NCBI RefSeq assembly: GCF_003473485.1
Contig: NC_053044.1
Coordinates: 6,274,501-6,338,500, forward strand
Direction of reading: 5' to 3'
Source of the DNA: Medicago truncatula
Taxonomy: Eukaryota; Streptophyta; Magnoliopsida; Fabales; Fabaceae
DNA length: 64,000 bases
The first letter of the stretch is position 1. Every line of letters begins with the position of its first letter. Below, piece by piece: positions 32,823 to 43,888 of this stretch. Made by a program: the position numbers and the translations under genes. The notes under the pieces were generated by a model. The model saw only the letters and a program-made list of their open reading frames with translations. It searched no databases and was not told where the DNA came from.

Positions 32823-34879
32823 GAGTTTTTTGATGTAAAATCTGAAGAAACAACAACACATAAAACATAATTAAAATTAGTAAATTTAAAATAAATTAAA
32901 CTCAAATCAAAATGTATTATTTCTAGGTATCTACTTAGTAAAGGAGTGAGTTATACCAAGAAGAAGGTTGATGTATAATATGCGAGAACACTTGCTCTTT
33001 GTATTTTTGTTTGTGATGAGTGAAGCATGGGCTCAACTATATACTATATAATATACAATAATAAAGTTTTGGTAGTAACTATTATGTAATTAAAAATTAT
33101 AAGATAGGAAAATTTTTAAAAAATAATTAATATTTGAGTCAAAAAAATTCAAAAATATTTTTGGACTAGAAAAAATAACATTACTTACCTGCTATAAATG
33201 TTATTATAACCTTATATCAAATTGTGTATACCAACTTTATGTATATAATTTGAAATCTTTCCTTTAAAAAAATAATTGTGCTAAATTCAGTCAATGGTCA
33301 TTAAAAAAATTAATTATTTCTTTCTAGGTATCATTTTCTTTTTGAACAAATGTTGTTTTGCTGTCTTGCTAGTAAGGATTTTTTTTAGGGGTATCCTGCT
33401 AGTAAGGATGTGAGTTACTTAATTCGGAGGCTTTTGATTGATTTAAATTCTACAGCCGAGTTTGTTAGTAAATAATATGTAAATTAATTTATTATTTTCT
33501 TTAGGATGAATGAATTAAATTGTTCTATGCCTTTAATTTTTTACACTTGAATTTATTTTTTTGTAAAAAAATAATATCTTAAATAATTTATTTTTCATTT
33601 TTTGGAATACTAGAAAAATTATTTATTGTATTTTATTATTTATTAGGATTATGAAAAGAATGTGAAATCTAAATATCCAGACAATAAGAATAAAATTTTA
33701 GTTTTGATTATTTCAGATTGATTGGAAAGAATACAAATATCATAGACTAGATCAAACAAAGAGAAAATATGAACAATATGGAATTAACACTCCATAGATT
33801 TGTATGCATATACCCATCCATATCAAATTTCTTTTTATTTTATTAAGGAAAACATTCCAATTTTACCATACCGTAATGGAAACCCTTTTCATTTTTTTTA
33901 TTCGATCTTCGTCAACGCATTGATAAGAAATAAGAAGTCATGTTTAAATAAAATTAGTCACTTAGATTTACCGTTTTGACGTAAATTATTATTAAAAAGG
34001 GAGCAGTAACTAGAATGAATAGTGCAATAGTTATAAATGTGACAATATTGACTTCCATAATCTCTAATAAATACTGTAGAATTTAATCCAATAGAAATGA
34101 AAAATCTTTTGTTAGTAAATTGAGTGGTATAAATTTTATTTTATCTCGACGATATAGAATTGGATCAATACCACGAATGACAATATTTGAGTTATCAAAT
34201 CATAATCGTCAAGAATTAAATAGTATAACATTGGAAGATCTATTATTCATTAACCGAATAGGAGATGGGAGAAAGTAGTATAGACGACATCATCTTTCTG
34301 CAAGTCGCAATTTTGCAAAGGTTTTTCAACCATACATGTGTTTGAGCACTACGGTTATGTGTGTCAGGTCAGTTTTGAGATGAAATCAATCACGGTCATC
34401 ATTACACAACAAGGTTGCTACTCTTTCTCCATCAAGACGCGATCCTTAATAAGCTTCACTGGTAACTTATTATTTCACAAACATTCTGGAACATATACAC
34501 TATCCTAATGCATGTTTTTGAGAGATATGTGAAAGTTCATGATGCTAGAAAGTTGAGTAGGGCTCTCGATAATGTGTATTTCGTCCAGTTAAGGGTATGG
34601 CCTAATGCAGAACGTTTCGACAAATTTGGTATTTCTTCTAGGTTTTCGAGGGAGAAAAAAGTAAGCGTTTTGAGGGAGAAAAAGTAAGTGTGTCGACGGA
34701 GAAAAGAAAGTGAGCATTTTAGGAATGAATGAGGAGTCAGGGAGGCACTCAACGAGGAAGGAGATATTATAAGTCGTGAAGAAGATGACTTATTTACGTA
34801 AAGAGGATAGAGAGAAAGCTAGGTTGGAGGTTATTGAAGGGAAGTGACCAATAAAAGGTATTGAACATGTGGTTTGTGA

Positions 34880-35650
34880 TAAGTCTTGATTTAGTGTGTT
34901 TTAGCATTTGAATTCAATAATATTTGTGGAACTTTAGTCTTGCTTTAGAGCTATTTTACTGCAAAATATTAGTTTTCATATTTAGGATAAAATAATGAAG
35001 AAAAGGAAGAATTTTCAAGACCATAAAATGAGCACGACCTGTGCACCCTGTTTGAAGAAATTGGAGGGAACATTGTCGAAAGTTAGACACGGTCCGTGCG
35101 CCTACGTAGCACGATTGTGCGCCCTTCCCACTCTTCAAAAGTTCAATAGTTTTGAAGGCAAGCACGACCGTGCGCTTTCTGCAGTCAGAAATATCTGTTA
35201 CAAACTCTTAGAATTAATTCTTTAGTTATTGACTTGTAACTCATTATCAATGCCTTGTCCGAGGCTTTAGGCTATAAATAGACCTCATTTATGTGGAAGA
35301 ACCTCAATTTTTAAACTTGTAATCTTGCTAGAAAGTGAAATCAAGTTCTTACTTCTTGGTTACGTTTTGTTCTTTATTTTTATGCACTCTACATTATTGT
35401 CCTTTATTTTCCGGTATTTACATTTCCATTCATTTACTTTTATGTGTTTTACTTTCATTCCTTTATAATTTAATATATTGTCTACTATGATTATGAGTGA
35501 GTAAACTCTTCTATTCTTAGGATTGTGCAGATAATTGAATAATTTAATCCATGTATAAACCCAAGTCTAGATTCTATTTTCTATGAAATTGTTTGCTAAT
35601 CTATTCTCATTGTTTTTAAATTTAATATCTAATATTAAATGAAGAACCTA
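34880..35650 (+). mobile_element. LTR-like segment in unit B
   Basis: Counterpart of 30550-31480: TGATAAGTCTTG start, CACGACCGTGCGC-like words at 35030-35180, CTATAAATAGACC at 35271. The Stowaway-like MITE is absent. Confidence 0.5.
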
Positions 35651-36703
35651 AAGTTGAAGCAAAATGTAGCTATATAATTGAAAACAAATTGCCTCCAAAG
35701 CTTAAAGTTCCTGACAGTTATTCTGTCCTTTGTGAGACTGGAAATGAATCTATTGGTTTGTTTCTATTTCTTTCAAAAAATTAAATTCATCTTGTGCCGA
35801 ATGACTTTTTCTTGTGGTAATATAATCCATTTTAGTTTCTTAAAAAAATTAATTTCATTTCATTACAAGACCAAAAATAACATTACTTACCTGCTATAAA
35901 TGTTATTATAACTTTTTATCAAATTGTGTATACCAATTTGTATATAATTTGAAATCATTCCTTTTAAAAATAATTGTGCTAAATTCATTCAGTGGTCATT
36001 AAAAAAATTAATTATTTCGTTCTAGGTATCATTTTCTTTTTGAACAAATGTTGTCTTGCTATCTTGCTAGTAAGGATTTTTTTTTAGGGGTATCCTGCTA
36101 GTAAGGATGTGAGTTATTTTACTCTGAGGCTTGATTGATTTAAATTCTACGGCCGAGGAATAAATTTGTTCGTAAATAATATGTAAATTAATTTATTATT
36201 TTATTTAGGATGAATGAATTAAATTGTTCTATGCCTTTAATTTTTTACTCTTGAATTTATTTTTGAGTAAAAAAATAATATCTAATAATTTAATATTCAT
36301 TTTTTGGAATACTAAAAACATTATTTATCGTATTTTATTATTTATTAGGATAATGAAAAGAATCTGAAATCTAAATATCCAAACAATAAGAATAAACTTT
36401 TAGTTTGGATTATTTCAGATTGATTGGAAAGAATACAAATATAATAGACTAGATCAAACAAAGAGAAAATGTGAAAAATATGGAATTAACACTCCATAGA
36501 TTTGTATGCATATATTCATCCATATCAAATTTCTTTTTATTTTATTAAGTAAAACATTCCATTTTTACCATACCGTAATGGAAACCCTTTTCATTTTTTT
36601 ATTTGATCATCGGCAAGACATTGATAAGAAATCAGAAGTCATGTTTAAGTATAATCACTTTGACACCATCTATGGTTGAAATGGAAGAACTTAATACTAT
36701 TTT

Positions 36704-36989
36704 AGGTTAATAGTGCTTTTAACCCCTATAATATATGTCATTTTTGGTTTTTGCCCCTATAAAATTTTCGGTTTGATTTGCATCCTCGTAATTTTTTTTT
36801 CTTCCGGAAAACACCCTTAATAGGCCATTCAAAAACCAAAATTTCTTGAAAACAAATTCTGAAAATGGCCTATTAAGGGTGTTTTCCGGAAAATAAAAAT
36901 TTTATGAGGACACAAATCAAACCGAGAATTTTATAAGGGCGAAAACCGGAAATGACATATATTACAGGGGTGAAAAACACTATTAACCC
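36704..36989. mobile_element. foldback MITE with 9-bp target duplication
   Basis: 286 bp made almost entirely of two inverted arms: AGGTTAATAGTGCTTTTAAC on the left against a right arm ending TGAAAAACACTATTAACCC. The central part holds CCGGAAAACACCCTTAATAG and its complement. TACTATTTT flanks it at 36695-36703 and 36990-36998. The 9-bp duplication suggests MULE mobilisation. Confidence 0.88.
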
Positions 36990-37164
36990 TACTATTTTTT
37001 TAAGAGGGATGCAATTAAAGGTCGTAGATCTTTCATTATTCTTACCAATTAACCATATGTGGAAGATTTTAGTTCGATCCTTGGGATTAAGTATTTGATT
37101 TGCTAATGTAGTTTTGACTTAAGAAACTTCTATTTTTATTTTTATTTATTTTTTTTATGCTGAA

Positions 37165-37345
37165 ACTTCTATGTTTATTGATAGCTTGTATTTGACCCGT
37201 TGATTGACCAAATTAAAACTTGATTGTCAAGGTGGACGAATAAAAACTTGTCTTTTGGAGGACACATCATTATGATGAAATCTATCACGTCTTCTCTTCT
37301 AATCTATTTTCTTTCATTCTTTAAGGGTCTCACATGTATAATCAG
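37165..37345 (+). pseudogene. LINE ORF2 fragment similar to 18268-18425
   Basis: Reads like the LINE piece ahead of unit A: TTGACCAAATTAAAACT, GGTGGACGAATAAAAACTTG, GTCTCACATGTATAAT. It has many substitutions and stops. It is joined directly to LTR-tail sequence of unit B'. Confidence 0.7.
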
Positions 37346-38244
37346 CAAGGTTGATTTAGTTATTGATTTGTAACTCGTTTTCAATGCATTGTCTGAGGCA
37401 TTAAGGTACAAATAGACCTCATTTGTGAGGAAGAACATCATCTTTTACACTTGTAATCTTGCTACAAAGTGGAAATCAAAGTTCTTAGTTCTTACTTCTT
37501 GTTTACGTTTTGTTCTTTATTTTTCTGCAGTCTACATATTGTCCAGTATTTTATGGTCTCTACATTTCCAGTCATTTACTTTTATGTGTTTTAATTTCAT
37601 GCCTTTATAATTTAATCTATTCTCTACTATGATCATGAGTGAGTAAATTCTTCTATTCTTGGGATTGTAGGGATAATCAAATAATTTAATCCATGTACAA
37701 ACCCAAGTCTAAACTCTATTTTCTATGAAATTGTTTGCTAATTTATTCTCAACGTATTTAAATTTAATATCTAATATTAAGTGAAGAACCTAAAGGTGAA
37801 GCAAAATGTATAGCTATAATTCAAAATAAATTGCCTCCAAAGCTTAAAGATTTTGACAGTTTTTCCGTCCATTGTGAGATTGGAAATGAAACTATTGATT
37901 TGTTTCTATTTCTTTCAAAAAAAGTAAATACATCTTGTGCCGGATGACTTTTTCTTGTGGGTAATATAATCCACTTTAATCTCTTAAAAAATAATTACAA
38001 TTCATTACAAGACGAAAAATTACAAATGCAGGTATAATTTGCTTCTTGTCAACATCTCTTAATTTTGGGAAAAAAATTAAGAACTAATTTTACATTTATT
38101 TTATTTTATGCATTGCTAAATATAATAAGATGACAAAATCCGTAAGATTCCCACCCACCTCAAATTTATTCCCACATAAAAATAAGACAACAAAATTCAT
38201 ACATTTCTCATATACGAATGAAAAAATTCATGAAAAAAGATGTT

Positions 38245-39156
38245 TCAAACACCATTAGGTGTGTGTTTCCCAATTTCATTTGAATATTTTTCATTTTTAA
38301 ATCTGGGGTTTGTCTCCTCAAGAAATCTCTTCACTATCTTCATGCTTGGCTTAATTACAATATCTTGATACAAATGTTGATAGTCTTCCCCCCTTAGAAT
38401 GACCTCAAAGACTTCTGTAGAATTAATTTTTTTAATCATCGATCCAAGCTTATCGGCCATATTTTGGATCTTCGAGTGTTGATTTTCAGCCAATTTGAAG
38501 GTGTTTTGTTTCGTTTTTCTAATCGCTTCCTTTAGTATCTTTTCCTTTTCAGCATCATCTATACCTTTTTTCATTTCTATTTCAAAGTAAGAATCAAGCT
38601 CTGGAACCCCAATAGCCCTTCTAATTCCTTTTGTGTTGTCTGCTCCAGGTACAAAAAATTCTCTTATCTCATCTACCATCCCTGCTTCAACCATCTCATC
38701 CACTCTTTTGTCCAAATATGGAAAGAGAATAGGCAGAGACACGTCGACCCAAATAAAACAACAATCATATTTTGAATGAAATGCAATGACTGGGTCGTCA
38801 ACTAATTTTTTTAGGTAAGAATTTGACCCTCCTACAATAATAGGTAGGTGTCCATTTTCAATTATAAGATCTAAAGCTTCAAGCACGTGCTTGCAAAAAT
38901 CATCCACAGTGAAATCATATTCAGGATCATCAATGATGCCTAATATATGATGAGGAATTGAACAACGTTCAGATTCCTGTACCTTATTGGTGACAATGTC
39001 AAGGCCTTTGTAGACTTGAATTTTGTCTGAATTGATGATCTCGGATGGGAATTGAGTTCCTAAGTTGATGGAAAGTTTAGTCTTCCCAGTTCCTGTTGAA
39101 CCCAAGATAAATAAAACCTTCTTCTTTTCTGTTAAGGTTGAGGTAGTCAAAGCCAT
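38245..39156 (-). CDS. IPT: adenylate isopentenyltransferase copy C (cytokinin synthesis)
   Basis: An intact IPT of 303 residues from the MALTTST start. It has the same motifs as copy B: INSDKIQVYKGLDIVTNKVQ, PHHILGIIDDPEYDFTVDDF, GIRRAIGVPELDSYFEIEMK. Three differences stand out. The P-loop reads GSTGTGK, with Ser for Ala; this still fits the Walker A pattern. The segment VDDPVIAFHSKYDCCFIWVD differs at several places from VEDPSIAFHSTYDCSFVWLD. The TAA that ends copy B after PRFKN is GAA here, so the protein runs on for 15 more residues (EKYSNEIGKHTPNGV). An upstream in-frame ATG at 39183 precedes a splice-acceptor-like TTTTGTCAG and is not preferred. Probably functional; which form is ancestral cannot be told from this window. 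Confidence 0.9.
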   Translation of the reverse strand: MALTTSTLTEKKKVLFILGSTGTGKTKLSINLGTQFPSEIINSDKIQVYKGLDIVTNKVQESERCSIPHHILGIIDDPEYDFTVDDFCKHVLEALDLIIENGHLPIIVGGSNSYLKKLVDDPVIAFHSKYDCCFIWVDVSLPILFPYLDKRVDEMVEAGMVDEIREFFVPGADNTKGIRRAIGVPELDSYFEIEMKKGIDDAEKEKILKEAIRKTKQNTFKLAENQHSKIQNMADKLGSMIKKINSTEVFEVILRGEDYQHLYQDIVIKPSMKIVKRFLEETNPRFKNEKYSNEIGKHTPNGV

Positions 39157-40079
39157 GAGATTTTTTGATGTAAAATCTGACAAAACAACAAGACATAAAA
39201 CATAATTAAAATTAGTAAATTTAAAATAAATTAAACTAGAATCGAAATGTATTATTTCTAATTATCTACTTAGTAAGGGAGTGAGTTATACCAAGAAGAG
39301 GGTTGATGTATAATATATGAGAAAATTTGCTCTATGTATTTTTGTTTGTGATGAGTGAAGTGGGCTCAACTATGCTATATATAATGTCTCAAGGAAACAA
39401 TATAATATACAATAATAAAATCTTGGTAGGAACTATTATGTAATTAAAAATTATAAGATAGGAAAACTTTTAAGAAAATAATTAATATATAGTAAAAATC
39501 AAATATTGCAGTCAAAAAAATTTAAAAATAATAATATTATTTTTGGTCATGAAAAAAAAACATTATTTACCTGCTATAAATATGATTATAACCTTATATC
39601 AAATTATGTATACCAACTTTATGTATATAATTTAAAATCTTTCCTTTAAAAAAATAATTGTGTTAAATTCAGTCAATGGTCATTCAAAAAAAATTAATTA
39701 TTTCTTTCTAGGTATCATTTTCTTTTTGAACAAATGATGTCTTTCTATCTTGCTAGTAAGGATTTTTTTTTTTATGGGTATCCTGCTTGTAAGGATGTGA
39801 GTTATTTCAATAAGATACTTGATTGATTGAAATTCTATGGCGGAGGAATAATTTTGTTCGTGAATAACATATAAATTAATTTATTATTTCTTTTGCGATG
39901 AATGAACTCAATTGTTCTATACCTTTAATTTTTTACACTTGAATTTATTTTTCTGTAAAAAATAATATCTTAATTAATTTATTATTTCATTTTTTGGAAT
40001 ACTAAAAAGATTATTTATTGTATTTAATTATTTTATTAAGATTATGAAAAGAATGTGAAATCTAAATACTCAAATAATA

Positions 40080-40127
40080 AGAATAAAATTTTAGTTCCTT
40101 CAAAAAAAAAAGAATAAAATTTTAGTT
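40080..40127. repeat. 17-bp direct repeat around a 14-bp CCTTC-poly-A insert
   Basis: AGAATAAAATTTTAGTT occurs at 40080-40096 and 40111-40127, separated by CCTTCAAAAAAAAA. Units A, B and B' have a single copy with no insert. This looks like the target duplication and tail of an extremely 5'-truncated LINE or SINE. Confidence 0.75.
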
Positions 40128-40255
40128 GTGATTATTTCAGATTGATTGAAACAAATATAAATATAATAGACTAACTCAAACAAAGAGAAAATGTAGACAA
40201 TATGGAATTAACACTACTCCATAGATTTGTATACATTTACCCATCCAAATTAAAT

Positions 40256-40789
40256 TTCTTATGGTCGCGTTTGGGCACTTGCGAGGGTTGGGTAACCTTC
40301 AATTGTGCCACATACTAATGTTATTTTGTAAGTACTTTATTTGATATATATTTTTTAAAGGGTGTGCCACGTGGCACGTGGCACACCTTAATTGGCCAAT
40401 ATTATATAATATTATGGTACACAAATGATATCCCAAGAATATACGTGTCGCTCAGTCACATTACGACAACTCAAGCAACCATCGTTACTCCTATAATAAA
40501 AGTTATTGTGAGGGTTTGTAACTGTCGTGAAGTTTATTTATTTTTGTTTGAAGGGATCTTATTAGCATTTGCGACAATTCAAATTGTCTCAAACATCTGC
40601 TTTTGATTTCTTTTTTACATTTATCACTAATTATTTTTGATAACTTCTTAAATAACATTCAATCTTAAATGACTAAATCTCATTCATACTATCGATTTAA
40701 GAGTAGCAACATCTATGCAATGAACATATTTTATTTAAGAGAGAGAGAGGTGTGGCAACCCTAGGTTTGGGTAACTGCATCCCTTCAAC
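40256..40789. other. unique spacer right of the IPT array
   Basis: No coding exon seen. It holds the G-box palindrome at 40361 and a GA-rich run near 40735-40750. Confidence 0.5.
40361..40387. promoter_or_regulatory. perfect 27-bp palindrome with two G-boxes
   Basis: GGTGTGCCACGTG, one G, then CACGTGGCACACC: a 13-base perfect inverted repeat around one base. Each arm contains CACGTG, the plant bZIP/bHLH G-box core (GCCACGTGGC on the left). It lies about 1.2 kb upstream of IPT-C and outside the duplicated unit. A regulatory role is inferred, not shown. Confidence 0.5.
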
Positions 40790-41345
40790 AAAGATCTCAT
40801 GAGCTATATTCTGAAGCTTCTAAGATTGTTCTTCGATAGACTTATCATCGGTCATCTTATATTTCAGGTACCGGCTCACAACAAATTTTTTCGAGTCAGT
40901 CTCTTCAGTATTATATTTGTTCTGAAGAGTATCTCAAACATTCTTAGCAGTATTGTGGATAATGTACAGATCGTACAGATGATCCGCGAGACAATTCAAA
41001 ATGAAATTTTTGCATAAATAATCATATTCTTTCCAGAGGTGAATATCTATATTGGCCTGTTTCACCTTTTCAGCATGTTCATTAATAAGCTTTTCCAACT
41101 CAGCCTTTCTAGTAGGATCAGAAGCATATGTATCCATGGCTGTCTTATCGACACTATTCGATGCCGTAGGAATCGAAAGCACTAGTAGCACAGGTATGTC
41201 CTCCTTCAAGACGTAGGCAACCTATTTCATAGTTAAGAAAAACAACATTTTTGTTTGCCAATGCTTGAAGTGACTGCCATGAAACTTAAACGGTTTGTTG
41301 AAATCGACAGTTGTTCCAGACAAGGTAATTTCGTCGGTAGTCATG
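40790..41345 (-). pseudogene. Ty1/copia gag fragment (UBN2 type)
   Basis: From ATG at 41345 it reads MTTDEITLSGTTVDFNKPFK, FHGSHFKHWQTKMLFFLTMK, an in-frame TAG, then VAYVLKEDIPV and CKNFILNCLADHLYDLYIIH. It continues NTAKNVWDTLQNKYNTEE and KYKMTDDKSIEEQ. This is the copia gag N-terminal and UBN2 region. It breaks off at 40790 without a zinc knuckle or pol. Confidence 0.8.
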
Positions 41346-41483
41346 GTGTTTTTTCAGAAACATCTTAAAATTTTTATTTTCGTATTTAAAAATTCAGAAA
41401 CTACTACCGAAGAGATTACTGGGTTGATTCATGACCAGGTCTCTCTTTTTAAGACGTTTCGCGGCACTACCTAAGTTCGTGCA

Positions 41484-42512
41484 CAGGGCCGTTCCTAGCG
41501 TTTTAAGGGCCTTAGGCATAGTTTGAAAAAATGGGCCCTTACATAATATATCATAAACTTTTTTAGTTTTTTGTTATGATTTTACTAACACTTAATTTTT
41601 TGTCTTCGCTTTTCACTATACGATAAAAGGTTTTCTAGGCAACATCTTCAAATAAATCAAATACTCCATAGAAACCAAAACTAAACAACATACCATAGGA
41701 TTAGAGAACAATTGCTTCTGCGAAATAAACTGAAATTTTAGCACTTAAATAGTAGACACTGAATTTTTGACATCTAATGATAGTAAAACCAAAAAAATAA
41801 AAGTATATATATCAACACGTCATTAATTAAATTTTAGACATTTGGATACAAAATTCTCCAATGTTAAACTCATAACAACAATAATACTTGATATAAAAAA
41901 AAAATCACTGTTAGAATTTTTAGAGTAATCTAAGATACAATAACTCATTTGTAATTGTATACTACAAATAAATCACTCTTCTTTTTATATGCTACAAGTA
42001 CCAAGTTTATATTACTATATTGATATAATTAATTTATTTTGGATACTTTAAAAGCAAGATTAAGATTAATTTTTCTAGTAGGCCCATTTTCTACTAAAAT
42101 ATTATTTGTTTTGTTATGAAGATTCTCCCAATTTTCTGGATAATAAATATCACATATATTTTTAATATTAGTAAGATACATTATTAGCAACAAAGGGCCC
42201 CAAAAAATATAAAAATGTTATTGGCACATTATTAGAAACAAAGGGCCAATTTTTTTTGGGAGGGTGAATATAGAAATACTTGTTTTATATGGTGTATATA
42301 TAACAAATTGCATCAAAAAGGCCAAAATAATAACATATTGCAGCCCAACTTTTTGTTAATGTTTCGGGCCTGTTGGTATATTTTACTATATAAAGCCCCA
42401 AAATACCAATTCTTACTATATACACCCCTACTAATAAAAACTTTTTTAAGGCCCCCTACCGGCATGGGCCCTAGGCCGTCGCACTCGCGGCCTATGCCTA
42501 GGGCCGGCCCTG
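41484..42512. mobile_element. nonautonomous hAT element, 1029 bp
   Basis: Starts CAGGGCCGTTCCTAG and ends CTAGGGCCGGCCCTG, with TTCGTGCA duplicated at 41476-41483 and 42513-42520. The 8-bp duplication and CAGGGCCG ends fit hAT. It has no transposase frame. It lies in the 5' region of the copia remnant, hence is younger than it. Confidence 0.9.
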
Positions 42513-42520
42513 TTCGTGCA

Positions 42521-43888
42521 ATGTAGAGTAATAATTGCGCTGCCTCCAGGATAAAACAGCTCAGTTCACTGTTCAATTATGTACTGCATAGTATGTAATT
42601 GCTTGAGAATATACACCTCAAAATATGAATTAATCGTTCAATTAAAACCATTATATATGGTACGTAGACCACTCAAATCGAAACCGAAAGGGACAAAAAG
42701 GAGTAGAAGAAAAAGAAGGAATTGTCAACACAAGTCGAAGGAGGGATAGAAGAGAGGAAAAACACATAAATCATCAACTGTGAAATTCGGTGTAAAGAAT
42801 GAGTGGGACGAGCCCTCCTTTTATAGGGAGAGTTTGTAACAAAAAACGAGTGACTTAAGGATTAAGTCAGCTTAATCATTAAGCCGCGTTTCTGTTTCTT
42901 AGTTGGATATATCCAAAAAAAATTATTTGTTAAGCGTGTGACGCTTTCGAATAATGATAAAATTAATTAATTCATTTTCATGTGATGTGATATTATATTT
43001 TTTTTGGACCCAATCCCAAGGGCACATCCTTGGAGGTCACCCCATCCTTATATAAACACTTGCTAGTTAGTGTGACTCACCAATGTGAGACATTTTTAAA
43101 TCACACACATTTTTACCTTGTGTTTTTCTTTCCAACTTCCACTAGAATTAACTAGTGTTCCAACATTGAACCTATATTATTTTTGCTAAATTTATTTTCT
43201 TTAAACATCTTTTATAGATAGATTGGGCTAATTTACATTTTTCCCCAACAGATGCCAAATCCACGCCAACATGATGGATTAGTTTTTTATATTATTATAT
43301 TTTGATAGAAAGTTTTCTTTATATTATTGTTACCACCATATTATTGAGATAATATCGTTTTGGTGGTCCATGGATGGGGCATACGTAACTTTTGATCTTC
43401 CTTGTCCTCACATGTTTGCATGATTATTATCATTCACATTCTTTAATCATTTATTGTTGTTTTTATTTGCAATAGACACATATTAGCCTATAAAAGTTCC
43501 GTACATCTCCTCTAAAAAATATAAATCCGTACATCTAAAAATATAAACAACACATTTTGTTTTAGAAAAGAAAAACAACACAATTTTTGTTTGGCAATAA
43601 AACTATACAAACATAAACTTCCGCACAAAAACATCTCATGCTAATTTTACACACAAGAGAGTAGAGATGTTTTTCTAATTTATCTTTTTGCGTTCATTAA
43701 ATAAGTAAAGGGACTAAATGAACTGAATGCACAAAACAAACATAAATCAAACTCACATCCTATACGTACTAGGGTTAATCCATCGTATCTCAACGGTTAA
43801 ATCGAGATACAATCATGATTCAACCTTCGAAATTTTATTGGATGTGGTGGACCGTTGCAGAGAATATGTCTGACATTAATCAAAGTTG
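42521..43888. other. copia 5' debris and intergenic sequence
   Basis: The first part, to about 43000, probably continues the 5' leader or LTR of the copia remnant. Near 43030-43100 a TATATAAACACTTG...TGTGACTCACCAATGTGAG word occurs that looks like a dispersed repeat. The rest is AT-rich, with the P450 3' end. No exon seen. Confidence 0.4.

Larger units (their letters stand above)
31616..35815. repeat. IPT array unit B (closest to ancestral form)
   Basis: A 4.2-kb unit from GTGGGTAATATAATCC to CTTGTGG. It holds IPT-B, its AT-rich upstream region, a spacer with short GAGGGAGAAAAAGTAAG tandem words (34640-34710) and an LTR-like tail. It lacks the LINE, hAT and Stowaway-like insertions of unit A. 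Confidence 0.85.
35816..37955. repeat. IPT array unit B' (IPT gene deleted)
   Basis: Starts like the other units (GGTAATATAATCC), but after CATTTCATTACAAGAC it jumps straight to AAAAATAACATTACTTACCT. That sequence is located about 350 bp upstream of the IPT start in unit B. The whole IPT gene is thus missing. The upstream region continues to about 36664. It is followed by a foldback MITE, a LINE fragment, and the end of the LTR-like tail from about 37350. Confidence 0.85.
37956..40255. repeat. IPT array unit C (last, partial)
   Basis: Starts GTGGGTAATATAATCC with IPT-C, then the upstream region as in units A and B (CTGCTATAAATATGATTATA, TTGCTAGTAAGG). It ends near CCATCCAAATTAAATTTCTT at 40260, where unrelated sequence begins. 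The spacer and LTR tail are absent. It is more diverged from A and B than they are from each other. Confidence 0.85.

Noticed and set aside
32823-32861. extended N-terminus of IPT-B (MCCCFF...)
   Set aside because: Not shared with copy C and preceded by an acceptor-like site; MALTTST is the common start.
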